From: Asticcacaulis sp. AC460
GTDB taxonomy: Bacteria > Pseudomonadota > Alphaproteobacteria > Caulobacterales > Caulobacteraceae
Direction of reading: 5' to 3'
Assembly (NCBI RefSeq): GCF_000495795.1
Contig: NZ_AWGD01000044.1
Span: 1 to 61,784, forward strand
DNA length: 61,784 nucleotides
The number at the start of each line of letters is the position of its first letter. The stretch's first letter is position 1. Of this stretch, positions 33,891 to 41,025 are shown one piece after another. A program made the translations under genes and the position numbers. The notes below the pieces were generated by a model that was not told where the DNA came from, did not search any database, and was given only the letters and a program-made list of their open reading frames with translations.

Positions 33891-34432
33891 GTATCACCCG
33901 CCGTATGGGAGTCGGCGCCGGGGTGCTGGGGCTGGCGGCCGCCTTTGCCGGTTCGCCCTATCGTCATCAAGGCGGCCGGATGGATATCGGCAGGACTGTG
34001 CGGGCGATCGAGGACGGTTCGGATCATGTTTCGGCCTTGCAGTTGGCCGTGTGGATCAAGGCGCGCAAGCCGGGTTTGCGGGTGATCGATGTCCGTGCGG
34101 CGGCTGAGTTCGGGGAAGATGCGATTCCGACAGCGGAGAATATGCCGATGGAGAGGTTGGTGAAGACCGTGTTCGCGCCGCATGAGACGGTGGTGCTCTA
34201 TTCCGAAGGCGGCGCCCATGCCGGCCAGGCCTGGGTGTTGCTACAGGCCCTGGGTGTGGCCAATGCGTACTACATCGCCGGCGGATTGGTCGATTGGCAG
34301 GAGCAGGTGTTGTCGCCTGTGGTGGGGCCGGAGGATGGGGAGCTTGCTGAGGTGAGCCGGTATTTCGGCGGCCAGCCGGTTGTGGGTGATGTTGGGGACG
34401 CCCCGGTAAGGATGCGGAGGCGCGGATGTTAG
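33887..34432 (+). CDS. Rhodanese-like protein with Ser in place of the catalytic Cys
   Basis: 181 residues. A hydrophobic N-terminus with RR (MSITRRMGVGAGVLGLAAAFAG) suggests a membrane anchor or export signal. A single rhodanese fold follows: VIDVRAAAEFGEDAIPTAENMP, then the active loop VVLYSEGGAHAGQAWVLLQALG, then YYIAGGLVDWQEQVL. The catalytic position is Ser106; the only Cys is the last residue. It is therefore not a normal sulfurtransferase and may bind or present sulfur compounds to the transporter or aminotransferase. Four-base overlaps on both sides of its neighbours show tight coupling. Confidence 0.88.
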   Translation: MSITRRMGVGAGVLGLAAAFAGSPYRHQGGRMDIGRTVRAIEDGSDHVSALQLAVWIKARKPGLRVIDVRAAAEFGEDAIPTAENMPMERLVKTVFAPHETVVLYSEGGAHAGQAWVLLQALGVANAYYIAGGLVDWQEQVLSPVVGPEDGELAEVSRYFGGQPVVGDVGDAPVRMRRRGC

Positions 34433-35880
34433 ATCAAGCTTGCGACGGAAAGAGCTACTACGCTGGCAGTAAAGCCCCTCCCACCGCTTCGCGGTCCCCC
34501 CTCCCCGTAAACGGGGCGGGAGAAGAAAGATTAAACCCACCTGAGAGCGATTTCGATGCCCTTCGTGCGGCTGAGTTTGGGCGGCTGGATGAGCAGGGCG
34601 TGGCCTATCTCGATTTCGCCGGGGCGGCGCTGTACGGCGCGTCGCAGGTCGCGAACTATGCGCGGCGTTTGGAGCGCGGGCTGTACGGCAATCCGCATTC
34701 GGAACATGCGCCGTCGCGGGCCAGCATGGCTGAGATCGATGCGACGCGGGAGAAGGCCTTGGCGTTTTTCGATGCCGATCCGGAGGTTTATGAGGTCGTT
34801 CTGACCGCCAATACCAGCGCGGCGATCAAGCTGGTGGCCGAAAGCTATCCGTTCGGGCCGGGCAAGGGGTTGGTCTTAAGTGCGGATAACCACAACTCGG
34901 TGAACGGGATGCGGGAGTATGCCCGCGCGGTCGGGGCGGCGGTACATGTTTTGCCGTTGACGGCTGAGTTGCGATTGGATTGTCCGGCCGATCGGCTGGT
35001 TTTAAGCGCCCGGCGGTTGGGCGGCGGGTTGCTGGCCTTTCCGGCGCAATCCAACTTTTCCGGCGTGCAGCATGATCTGGGATTGGTCGAGGCGGCGCAG
35101 GATCTAGGCTTCGATGTATTGCTCGATGCGGCAGGGTGTGGGGTGTCGGGCGGGGTGTCGCTGCGTGAGCATCCGGCCGAGTTCCTGGCCTTTTCGTTTT
35201 ACAAGCTGTTCGGATTGCCGACGGGTCTGGGGGCGTTGATTGTTCGGAAGGCGGCTTTGGCGCGTTTGCGGCGGCCGTGGTTTGCCGGCGGGACGGTCGA
35301 TTTCGTTTCCGTGGCGCATGACCGGCATCAGTTGTCGGCCGGCCATCATGGGTTTGAGGATGGGACACCGGATTTTCTGAACGCCGGAGCTGTGGTGGAC
35401 GGGTTTGCGTTTCTGGAACGGGTGGATCGGCGGGCTTTGACGGCAAGGTTGAAGGCGTTGACCGGCTATTTCCTCGATCGGGTCGTGGGTCTGAAGCACG
35501 GGAATGGAGCGCCCCTGGTCAGGGTTTACGGCCCGCAAGGCGTGACGGAGCGCGGCGGGACGGTGGCGTTCAATCTGCTGGATGCTGAGGGGTTTCCTGT
35601 CCCGTACGCCTTGGTCGAGCAGCGGGCGTATGCGCAGCGGGTGGCGATACGGGGTGGGTGTTTCTGCAATCCCGGCGCAGCGGAAGCTGCGTTCGGGTTC
35701 GCCGATATCGGTGCGTTAAGGTGTATCGACCGGCTGCGCGGGCGGTTTACGGTGGCTGAGTTTCAGGCCTGTCTGGGCGCGGATAAGGCGGTCGGCGCGG
35801 TCAGGCTGTCGGTGGGGTTGCCGACGACAATGGAGGATTTGGACAGGGCGTTGGAATTGGTGGTGGGGTTTGCGTTGTAG
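34426..35880 (+). CDS. Class V aminotransferase (cysteine desulfurase/MOCOS-like) with repeat-encoded N-terminus
   Basis: 484 residues if started at the ATG overlapping the rhodanese stop by 7 bases. The fold begins at DFDALRAAEFGRLDEQGVAYLDFAGAALYGASQV (about residue 42) and continues with LTANTSAAIKLVAES, VLLDAAGCGVSGGVSL and SFYKLFGLPTGLGALIV (PLP Lys260). RGGCFCNPGAAE near the end is a Cys loop like that of desulfurases. It resembles the NifS-like domain of molybdenum-cofactor sulfurases. It probably mobilises sulfur from cysteine or a related compound. Residues 17-36 are translated from a palindromic repeat, and no ATG, GTG or TTG in frame lies between it and the domain. Confidence 0.85.
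   Translation: MLDQACDGKSYYAGSKAPPTASRSPLPVNGAGEERLNPPESDFDALRAAEFGRLDEQGVAYLDFAGAALYGASQVANYARRLERGLYGNPHSEHAPSRASMAEIDATREKALAFFDADPEVYEVVLTANTSAAIKLVAESYPFGPGKGLVLSADNHNSVNGMREYARAVGAAVHVLPLTAELRLDCPADRLVLSARRLGGGLLAFPAQSNFSGVQHDLGLVEAAQDLGFDVLLDAAGCGVSGGVSLREHPAEFLAFSFYKLFGLPTGLGALIVRKAALARLRRPWFAGGTVDFVSVAHDRHQLSAGHHGFEDGTPDFLNAGAVVDGFAFLERVDRRALTARLKALTGYFLDRVVGLKHGNGAPLVRVYGPQGVTERGGTVAFNLLDAEGFPVPYALVEQRAYAQRVAIRGGCFCNPGAAEAAFGFADIGALRCIDRLRGRFTVAEFQACLGADKAVGAVRLSVGLPTTMEDLDRALELVVGFAL
34452..34529. repeat. Palindromic repeat inside the class V aminotransferase reading frame (element 4)
   Basis: It contains CCCACCGCTTCGCGGTCCCC and CTCCCCGTAAACGGGGCGGGAG, almost the same as element 10 at 46410, including the flank (AGAGCTACT...GGCAGTAAAG against GAGCTCTACTGACGGTAAG). 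In all other places these units are intergenic; here the frame stays open through it. Confidence 0.85.
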
Positions 35881-35887
35881 AGAATGA

Positions 35888-35909
35888 AGCAACTTAGGCT
35901 GAAGTTGCT
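35888..35909 (+). terminator. Possible weak terminator of the sulfur operon
   Basis: AGCAACTT-AGGCTG-AAGTTGCT, an 8-bp perfect stem 8 bases after the stop, followed by CTTTAT. The T-run is poor. Confidence 0.4.
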
Positions 35910-35972
35910 CTTTATCGTCTCTGCCCCCTTTTACATGGCCCGGCTTTTTCCGGGTTCGGGCCGTTATGGGGT

Positions 35973-35998
35973 CGAGGGGCCCGAGGCCCCTCGCCTTT
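35973..35998. terminator. Second hairpin downstream of the sulfur operon
   Basis: CGAGGGGC-CCGAG-GCCCCTCG, an 8-bp GC stem followed by CCTTTAAT. It could be a back-up terminator. Confidence 0.4.
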
Positions 35999-36138
35999 AA
36001 TATCTTTCCTTTTCCGGGCTGCGTCTTACGGACGGTCGCCATAGATAAGGAAGTCGTATTTGGTGGGTTCGGCAAAGACCTCTATCGGTGATATCCCGAT
36101 CGCGGCAAAGCCCGGTCCTTATTCAGGATACCCCCTCC

Positions 36139-36393
36139 ATGACCCTTGAAACCATTCTTATCTGGCTTGTGATTGGTGCCGTCGCCGGCTGGTTGGCCGG
36201 TGCGGTTGTCAAGGGGGGCGGATTCGGCCTGATCGGCGATATCGTCGTGGGCATCATCGGCGCCTTCATCGGCGGCTGGCTGGCCGGTGTGCTCGGCATC
36301 CATATCGGCGGCGGAATCATCGGCACCATCATCACAGCAACCGCAGGCGCGATTGTCCTGCTTTTGATTGTGCGACTTATCAAACGCACCTGA
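36139..36393 (+). CDS. GlsB/YeaQ/YmgE-family small membrane protein
   Basis: 84 residues from MTLETILIWLVIGAVAGWLAGAVVKGGGFGLIGDIVVGIIGAFIGGWLAGVLG, the family signature with Gly-rich helices. It has three hydrophobic segments and ends in a basic RLIKRT tail. The family is transglycosylase-associated and stress-induced, with uncertain function. An upstream in-frame start at 36088 would add non-conserved residues. It stands alone. Confidence 0.9.
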   Translation: MTLETILIWLVIGAVAGWLAGAVVKGGGFGLIGDIVVGIIGAFIGGWLAGVLGIHIGGGIIGTIITATAGAIVLLLIVRLIKRT

Positions 36394-36701
36394 GGTGCCG
36401 GTCTACCGGCATATCGCCAGATAACACTCAAGCGCGGGGCAATGGCACTACTGCGGTCTCCGTGGCGGGGTAGGCCTTTCGGCGGGAAAGTAAGTCGCCC
36501 TACCACCACCCTTCGCCTTCGCTATGCTACGGCTTTGGGAGGTCCCCCTCCCCGCGCGAAGAACGCGGGGAGGTATAAGAAATAAGGACGGCGTTGCCGC
36601 CATATTCGCTAATTCCCCTGAACAGGTGAAGACAACAGGCCGGCCGCGGCAAATGCTGTACTCTACGAAATATCTGCCGCCGGCTCTCAAAGGAGACCTG
36701 T
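36394..36701. other. Intergenic region with a palindromic repeat (element 5)
   Basis: About 308 bases without a gene. The span of roughly 36480-36575 is a repeat ending in GGTCCCCCTCCCCGCGCGAAG-AACGCGGGGAGG, nearly the same as element 6 at 37254 (both also share AGTCGCCC.ACCACCAC at their left). AAGGAG at 36691 belongs to the next gene. Confidence 0.7.
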
Positions 36702-37073
36702 ATGAAAAGCCTGTTCTCGATCCTTGCTCCCGTCCTGGCCGTGGGGTTGATGGCGCAATCCGTCATGGCGCAAGACAGCAAACAAGCCCAGTTTAATGAA
36801 GACTATCAACGCGCAGCAGGTCTAGTCGACTATGCCAGTGATGAAATAACCGCGGGCAACGAGGCTTATGAAAACACCTATTGGGGCGCGGCCTGCACCC
36901 GACTTACCAATGGACAACACGCCCTGGTCGAGGCCGTAAAAATATACGAAGTCATGCTGTTAAGCGCCAATATGAGCGCCAATGCACGCGATCACATAAG
37001 CGGCCTGGATCAAAAGGTAAGAGACTTGATCGTAAACATAGACACGAAGCGCACGGATTCGTGCAATCGTTAG
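36702..37073 (+). CDS. Small exported protein of unknown function
   Basis: 123 residues with AAAGGAGACCTGT before the ATG and a clear signal peptide (MKSLFSILAPVLAVGLMAQSVMA, cleavage before QDSKQ). The mature part is helical and hydrophilic (FNEDYQRAAGLVDYASDEITAGNEAYENTYWGAACTRLTNGQHALVEAVKIYEVML) with Cys near residue 65 and near the C-terminus that could form a disulfide. Codon use is less GC-rich than its neighbours. No family is recognised. Confidence 0.75.
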   Translation: MKSLFSILAPVLAVGLMAQSVMAQDSKQAQFNEDYQRAAGLVDYASDEITAGNEAYENTYWGAACTRLTNGQHALVEAVKIYEVMLLSANMSANARDHISGLDQKVRDLIVNIDTKRTDSCNR

Positions 37074-37253
37074 ACCGTATTTCTCACAGGGCCAGAGGCG
37101 ATGTGATTTGCGTCGTCTGCCGGTGGATGACAGCTAAGAGCCCCCGCGGTCTTGACTTACTCCGGTCCATAGGGGCCTCGCTCGCCATGGCACCGGCAAC
37201 CCGCTTGCCATGAAGATGGGGAGAAGGAAGTAAGGATTCAGGGCTGGGTAAGA

Positions 37254-37345
37254 AAGTCGCCCCACCACCACGCCGCGGCCGTCGCTTCGCTTTGGCCTTG
37301 CGCGGTCCCCCTCCCCGCGCGAAGAGCGCGGGGAGGTATCAGATT
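37254..37345. repeat. Palindromic intergenic repeat (element 6)
   Basis: AGTCGCCCCACCACCAC..., then CCCTCCCCGCGCGAAGAGCG with CGGGGAGG closing the terminal hairpin. It is the sister copy of element 5 in 36480-36575. Confidence 0.8.
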
Positions 37346-37428
37346 AAGGGGCGGCCTTCGCTAAAGCCTGACATGAGAAAATGTCGCGGGGTGTCATGGC
37401 AAATTCATTGGCCTTGCATGCAGGGGCT

Positions 37429-37446
37429 TTGGTAGAGTTGTACCAA
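37429..37446. promoter_or_regulatory. Candidate GntR operator
   Basis: TTGGTA-GAGTTG-TACCAA, six-base arms and six-base spacer, 73 bases before the GntR start. FadR-type sites also use GT...AC half-sites, so autoregulation is possible. Confidence 0.35.
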
Positions 37447-37519
37447 CGACCAACGTCCTCACAAGACAGGCCGGGGCGTTAAGGGAAATGTCCGGGACCG
37501 TCTCGCCAAGAGGTAGCCT

Positions 37520-38158
37520 GTGACCCTGCACGTTCAGTCCATTTCCGCCCAGGTTTACGACCATCTGCGCGACTATGTCATCGCCGGACGGTTCGCGCCC
37601 GCCGTCGCTATTCGGCAAGAGGCGCTCGCCAATGAGTTGGGCGTCAGCAAGATTCCGGTGCGGGAAGCACTTATCCGTCTGGAGCGAGAAGGACTGATCC
37701 GGGTGGAGACCAATCGCGGTTTCTTCGTTGTGCCTTTGACGCAGGCTGAAGCGCGGGATGTTTATTCGTTGCGTTTGCAGATCGAGCCGCCGGCCGTCGC
37801 GGAGGCCTGTCGGGTGGCTGGTGCTCGGGATCATGCCGTGGCCAAGGCGGCTTTGGAAGCGTTGAATACGGCGGCAAGTTCCGATCGGTTAAAAGTGCCG
37901 CGCGCCAACCGGCTGTTTCATCTGTCGCTGGTGAAGCCCTTGGATCGGCCTGTGACGCTCGGGATCATCGAGCGTTTGCATCTGGTGTCAGAGCGCAATA
38001 TCGGTGAGCATCTGGAGCCTGCCGGTGGCGAGGATCAGGCCCATGTCGAGCATGCGACCATGTTTGAGCATTGGGTTGCGGGGCGGGCTCAGGCGGTGGA
38101 GGCTTTGGTTCACCAGCATATCGAGGCGACGTTCGTCGATCTGATGTCGCATTATTGA
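37520..38158 (+). CDS. GntR-family (FadR/FCD subfamily) regulator
   Basis: 212 residues from a GTG with GAGGTAG upstream. The winged HTH is at about 8-72 (QVYDHLRDYVIAGRFAPAVAIRQEALANELGVSKIPVREALIRLEREGLIRVETNRGFFV). An FCD-type helical effector domain follows (SLRLQIEPPAVAEACR, NRLFHLSLVKPLDRPVTLGIIERLH, EHATMFEHWVAGRAQAVEALVHQHIEATF) with the usual Asp/His metal-binding positions partly visible. It faces the convergent M20 peptidase gene across a repeat. Effector and targets are unknown. Confidence 0.92.
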   Translation: MTLHVQSISAQVYDHLRDYVIAGRFAPAVAIRQEALANELGVSKIPVREALIRLEREGLIRVETNRGFFVVPLTQAEARDVYSLRLQIEPPAVAEACRVAGARDHAVAKAALEALNTAASSDRLKVPRANRLFHLSLVKPLDRPVTLGIIERLHLVSERNIGEHLEPAGGEDQAHVEHATMFEHWVAGRAQAVEALVHQHIEATFVDLMSHY

Positions 38159-38190
38159 GGTGGGACGGGGGCAGCCGCAACCTCCGCAAG

Positions 38191-38239
38191 ATACCCCTCC
38201 ACCCCTTCGGGGTCCCCCTCCCCACTTCGTGGAGAGGAG
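38191..38239. repeat. Palindromic GC-rich intergenic repeat (element 7)
   Basis: ATACCCCTCCACCCCTTCGG then CTCCCCACTTCGTGGAGAGG. It is a copy of elements 2, 8 and 12, with the first hairpin changed to CCCC-TTC-GGGG (compensatory). It lies between convergent genes. Confidence 0.85.
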
Positions 38240-38262
38240 AAGCAAGGATGTACTGCTGTTCG

Positions 38263-39558
38263 TTATGTAACCGTCTTCAGAAGCAGCAGAGCGGTTTCGG
38301 CGTGGGCGCGGACGCCGACCTCCATCGCCGGCTCGTAAACGTCGAAATACGGCGAGTGGTTCGGGGCGATCGTGCTCTTGCCGGGATCGGCCATGCCTAA
38401 GAAGGCGAAGACGCCCGGCACCTTCTTCTGGAACTGAGAGAAATCCTCCGCCGTTGTGAAGGCCTGGGCCGTGGAATCAACCTTGTCCGCGCCTCCCGTC
38501 GCCCGCTCCAGGGCCGGAAGGATCGCGGTCGCCAGTTTCGGGTCGTTATAGGTCAGAGGCGCCAGGAGGGTGTATTCGACCTCAGCCTGCGCGCCGTAGG
38601 ATTCGGCCAGGTTGGTCACCGCGTGGCGGATGCGTTGTTGCATGTCCTGGCGGCGGTCCTCCGAGAAGGTGCGCAAGGTGCCGGCCAGGCGGAACTCCTC
38701 CGGGATGATGTTGAAGCGCACCCCGCCCTGCATCAGGGTGATCGAGGCCACCGTCGGTTCCTTCGTCACGTCGACCTGGCGCGCTGTGATCTGGTTGACA
38801 GCGCCCACGATATCCGCCGCCAGGGCCGTCATGTCGATGCCGTTCCACGGTTGCGCGCCGTGGGTCTGGCGGCCTTTCAGCTTGATCTCGATACGGTCGG
38901 AGGCTGCCATGAAGCCCTGGGCGCGGTAGGTGATGGTGCCCGCCGGCAGCGGCCAGGCGTGCAGGCCGAAGATTGCCTTGACCGACGGATTGTCCAGCGC
39001 GCCCTCGTCCACCATCAGTTTGGCGCCGCCGGTTTCGCCCGCCGGAGGGCCTTCCTCGGCGGGTTGGAAGATGAAGACCACCGAACCGCGGATGTCAGCC
39101 TTCATCGCCGACAGGACGTTGGCCGCGCCCAGCAGCATGGCCGTATGGGCGTCGTGGCCGCAGGCGTGCGAGATCGAGACCGGTTGGCCTTCCAGGGTGT
39201 CGGTGGCTTTGGAGGCGAAGCTGAGGCCGGTCTTTTCCAGGACCGGCAGGGCGTCCATGTCGGCACGCAGGGCCACGGCCGGGCCGGGTTTGGCGCCTTT
39301 CAGCACACCGACGACGCCGGTCTTGCCGACCTTTTCGCGGACGTCGAGGCCCAGCCGGCGCAGTTCGGCGGCGACCAGGGCGGCGGTGCGTTCCTCACGG
39401 TTGCTCAGTTCGGGGTGTTCGTGGATATCGCGGCGCCAGGCGACGACATTGGGCTGGATCCTGGCCGCCAGATCACGGATGCGCGCCGTCGTGTCGGCTT
39501 TGGCGGCTGAGGTTACCGTCAGGCCGGCGGCGGAGATCAGCAGGGTTCGGCGGTCCAT
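38263..39558 (-). CDS. Exported M20-family metallo-amidohydrolase/peptidase
   Basis: 431 residues. The N-terminus MDRRTLLISAAGLTVTSAAKA looks like a short Tat-type signal. Motifs of M20D amidohydrolases (hippurate hydrolase/IAA-amino-acid hydrolase group): RRDIHEHPELSNREERTAALVA, RADMDALPV, SHACGHDAHTAMLLGAA, FQPAEEGPPAGETGGAKLM, and GRQTHGAQPWNGID of the dimerisation domain. Two metals bound by the Cys/His/Glu set would hydrolyse N-acyl amino acids or small peptides. A signal sequence is less usual for this group and points to periplasmic action. The ATG follows AGGAGCCCACCC. Confidence 0.92.
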   Translation of the reverse strand: MDRRTLLISAAGLTVTSAAKADTTARIRDLAARIQPNVVAWRRDIHEHPELSNREERTAALVAAELRRLGLDVREKVGKTGVVGVLKGAKPGPAVALRADMDALPVLEKTGLSFASKATDTLEGQPVSISHACGHDAHTAMLLGAANVLSAMKADIRGSVVFIFQPAEEGPPAGETGGAKLMVDEGALDNPSVKAIFGLHAWPLPAGTITYRAQGFMAASDRIEIKLKGRQTHGAQPWNGIDMTALAADIVGAVNQITARQVDVTKEPTVASITLMQGGVRFNIIPEEFRLAGTLRTFSEDRRQDMQQRIRHAVTNLAESYGAQAEVEYTLLAPLTYNDPKLATAILPALERATGGADKVDSTAQAFTTAEDFSQFQKKVPGVFAFLGMADPGKSTIAPNHSPYFDVYEPAMEVGVRAHAETALLLLKTVT

Positions 39559-39680
39559 GGGTGGGCTCCTGAGGATGACGGGCGGTTATCTGTAGCAGAT
39601 GGCGGATCGCCAGCAACCGTTAGGATTTCGTTTTCCATTCCACCCTAGCTTGCGCCGGAGGTTATTGAGAGGGGACTTCC

Positions 39681-41018
39681 ATGAGCATTTTAGCGACGTC
39701 AAAAAAGCTTTCCGCCCTTCACACGCAGCCGACGGCCGCCGTGTTGCAGGCGTTGTATACAGGTACCGGCCTGGGCGATACGTTGGTTGGGGGGATTGGT
39801 GCAGATACCATGTACGGCCTGGGCGGGCATGACAGCCTGTCCGGTAGCGATGGCGATGACGTTCTGGTGGGCGGCACAGGGAGCGATACGCTGAGCGGCG
39901 GTGACGCGAATGATTCTCTGGAAGGTGGATCGGGAAAGGATCAACTGTTCGGCGGCAACGGAAACGACACGCTGGTTGGCGGCAGCGGGGCTGATACAAT
40001 GGTCGGCGGGTTCGGCGACGACGTCTATCGGATCGACAACGCCGGCGATGTCATCGTGGAAGGGGAGTTTATGGGCGACGAAGACGTCGTCTATACAAGT
40101 GTCAGCTGGGTGATGACCGACAACATTTATATCATTTATGTCGATCGCCCCGACAATGTCGGCGTCGCGATCACAGGCAACGCCGCCTTCAACGCCATCT
40201 ACGGTGGCGGTGGCAATGACACGCTCAGCACCGGTGGCGGGGGCGACGAGGTGAGCGGCGGTGCGGGCCATGACTGGATAAAGGGGAACGTCGAAGACGA
40301 CCATCTCTTCGGTGACGACGGTAACGACACTATCGAGGGGAACGGAGGCAACGACTGGCTCCAGGGCGACGACGGAAATGACCGACTTGTCGGCGGCGAA
40401 GGCAATGACAGCATGTATGCCAGCAGCGGTGACGACACCATGATCGGTGGCGCCGGCAACGATGCCTACTATATCGACTCGCTCGGCGACGTCTTCGTCG
40501 AGGGCCACGACGCCGGAAACGATACCATCGCAACGGTTATTACCTTCAGCCTGGTCGGACTTCAGATCGAAAACCTCAGCCTTCACGGCGCAGGCGCTAT
40601 TAATGGTACCGGCAATAGCGTGAGCAATCGCCTGTCGGGCAACGCCAATGCCAATCTCCTCGACGGCGGCGCCGGCAACGATTCGATCAACAGTGGCCTG
40701 GGCAGCGATACGCTGATCGGGGGGACCGGCAACGATACGCTTTTAGGGGGATGGGACAACGACGTGCTTACCGGCGGAAGCGGCGCCGATCTGTTCGTGT
40801 TCTACAAGGATTTCCAGTTTTCCAAGGGCGACGGTATCGACACCATCACCGATTTTCACAACGACCGGATCGACATCCGTCAATACACACACGGGGTAGC
40901 CAAGCCCGACATGATCAGTCAGGCGGGATCGGATGTCGTGATCAATTTCGGCAACGGTAGCCTCGTTACAGTTCTGAATGCGGATCGGGCCGATGTACTG
41001 AGCCACATGGTGTGGTGA
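39681..41018 (+). CDS. RTX-repeat calcium-binding protein 1
   Basis: 445 residues. After about 35 residues comes a run of RTX nonapeptides (GGxGxDxLx): GGIGADTMYGLGGHDSLSG, GGTGSDTLSGGDANDSLEGG and further blocks to about residue 400 (GGTGNDTLLGGWDNDVLTGG). There are two spacer sections with DVYRIDNAGDVIVEGEFMGDEDVVYTSVSW-like modules. The C-terminus (FHNDRIDIRQYTHG, VVINFGNGSLVTVLNADRADVLSHMVW) looks like a type I secretion signal module. There is no Sec signal and no catalytic domain, so a calcium-folded secreted or surface protein is likely. No T1SS genes are in the window. Confidence 0.92.
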   Translation: MSILATSKKLSALHTQPTAAVLQALYTGTGLGDTLVGGIGADTMYGLGGHDSLSGSDGDDVLVGGTGSDTLSGGDANDSLEGGSGKDQLFGGNGNDTLVGGSGADTMVGGFGDDVYRIDNAGDVIVEGEFMGDEDVVYTSVSWVMTDNIYIIYVDRPDNVGVAITGNAAFNAIYGGGGNDTLSTGGGGDEVSGGAGHDWIKGNVEDDHLFGDDGNDTIEGNGGNDWLQGDDGNDRLVGGEGNDSMYASSGDDTMIGGAGNDAYYIDSLGDVFVEGHDAGNDTIATVITFSLVGLQIENLSLHGAGAINGTGNSVSNRLSGNANANLLDGGAGNDSINSGLGSDTLIGGTGNDTLLGGWDNDVLTGGSGADLFVFYKDFQFSKGDGIDTITDFHNDRIDIRQYTHGVAKPDMISQAGSDVVINFGNGSLVTVLNADRADVLSHMVW

Positions 41019-41025
41019 AGCGGGG

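Larger units (their letters stand above)
37074..37519. other. Intergenic region with repeat element 6 and a candidate operator
   Basis: About 446 bases. No gene is supported. The span 37254-37345 is a palindromic repeat (next entry) and 37429-37446 a small inverted repeat upstream of the GntR gene. The stretch 37080-37240 shows nothing recognisable. Confidence 0.6.

Noticed and set aside
39681..41018. RTX cytolysin
   Set aside because: Only calcium-binding repeats and a secretion-type C-terminus are seen; there is no pore-forming hydrophobic region, lipase, protease or acylation gene.
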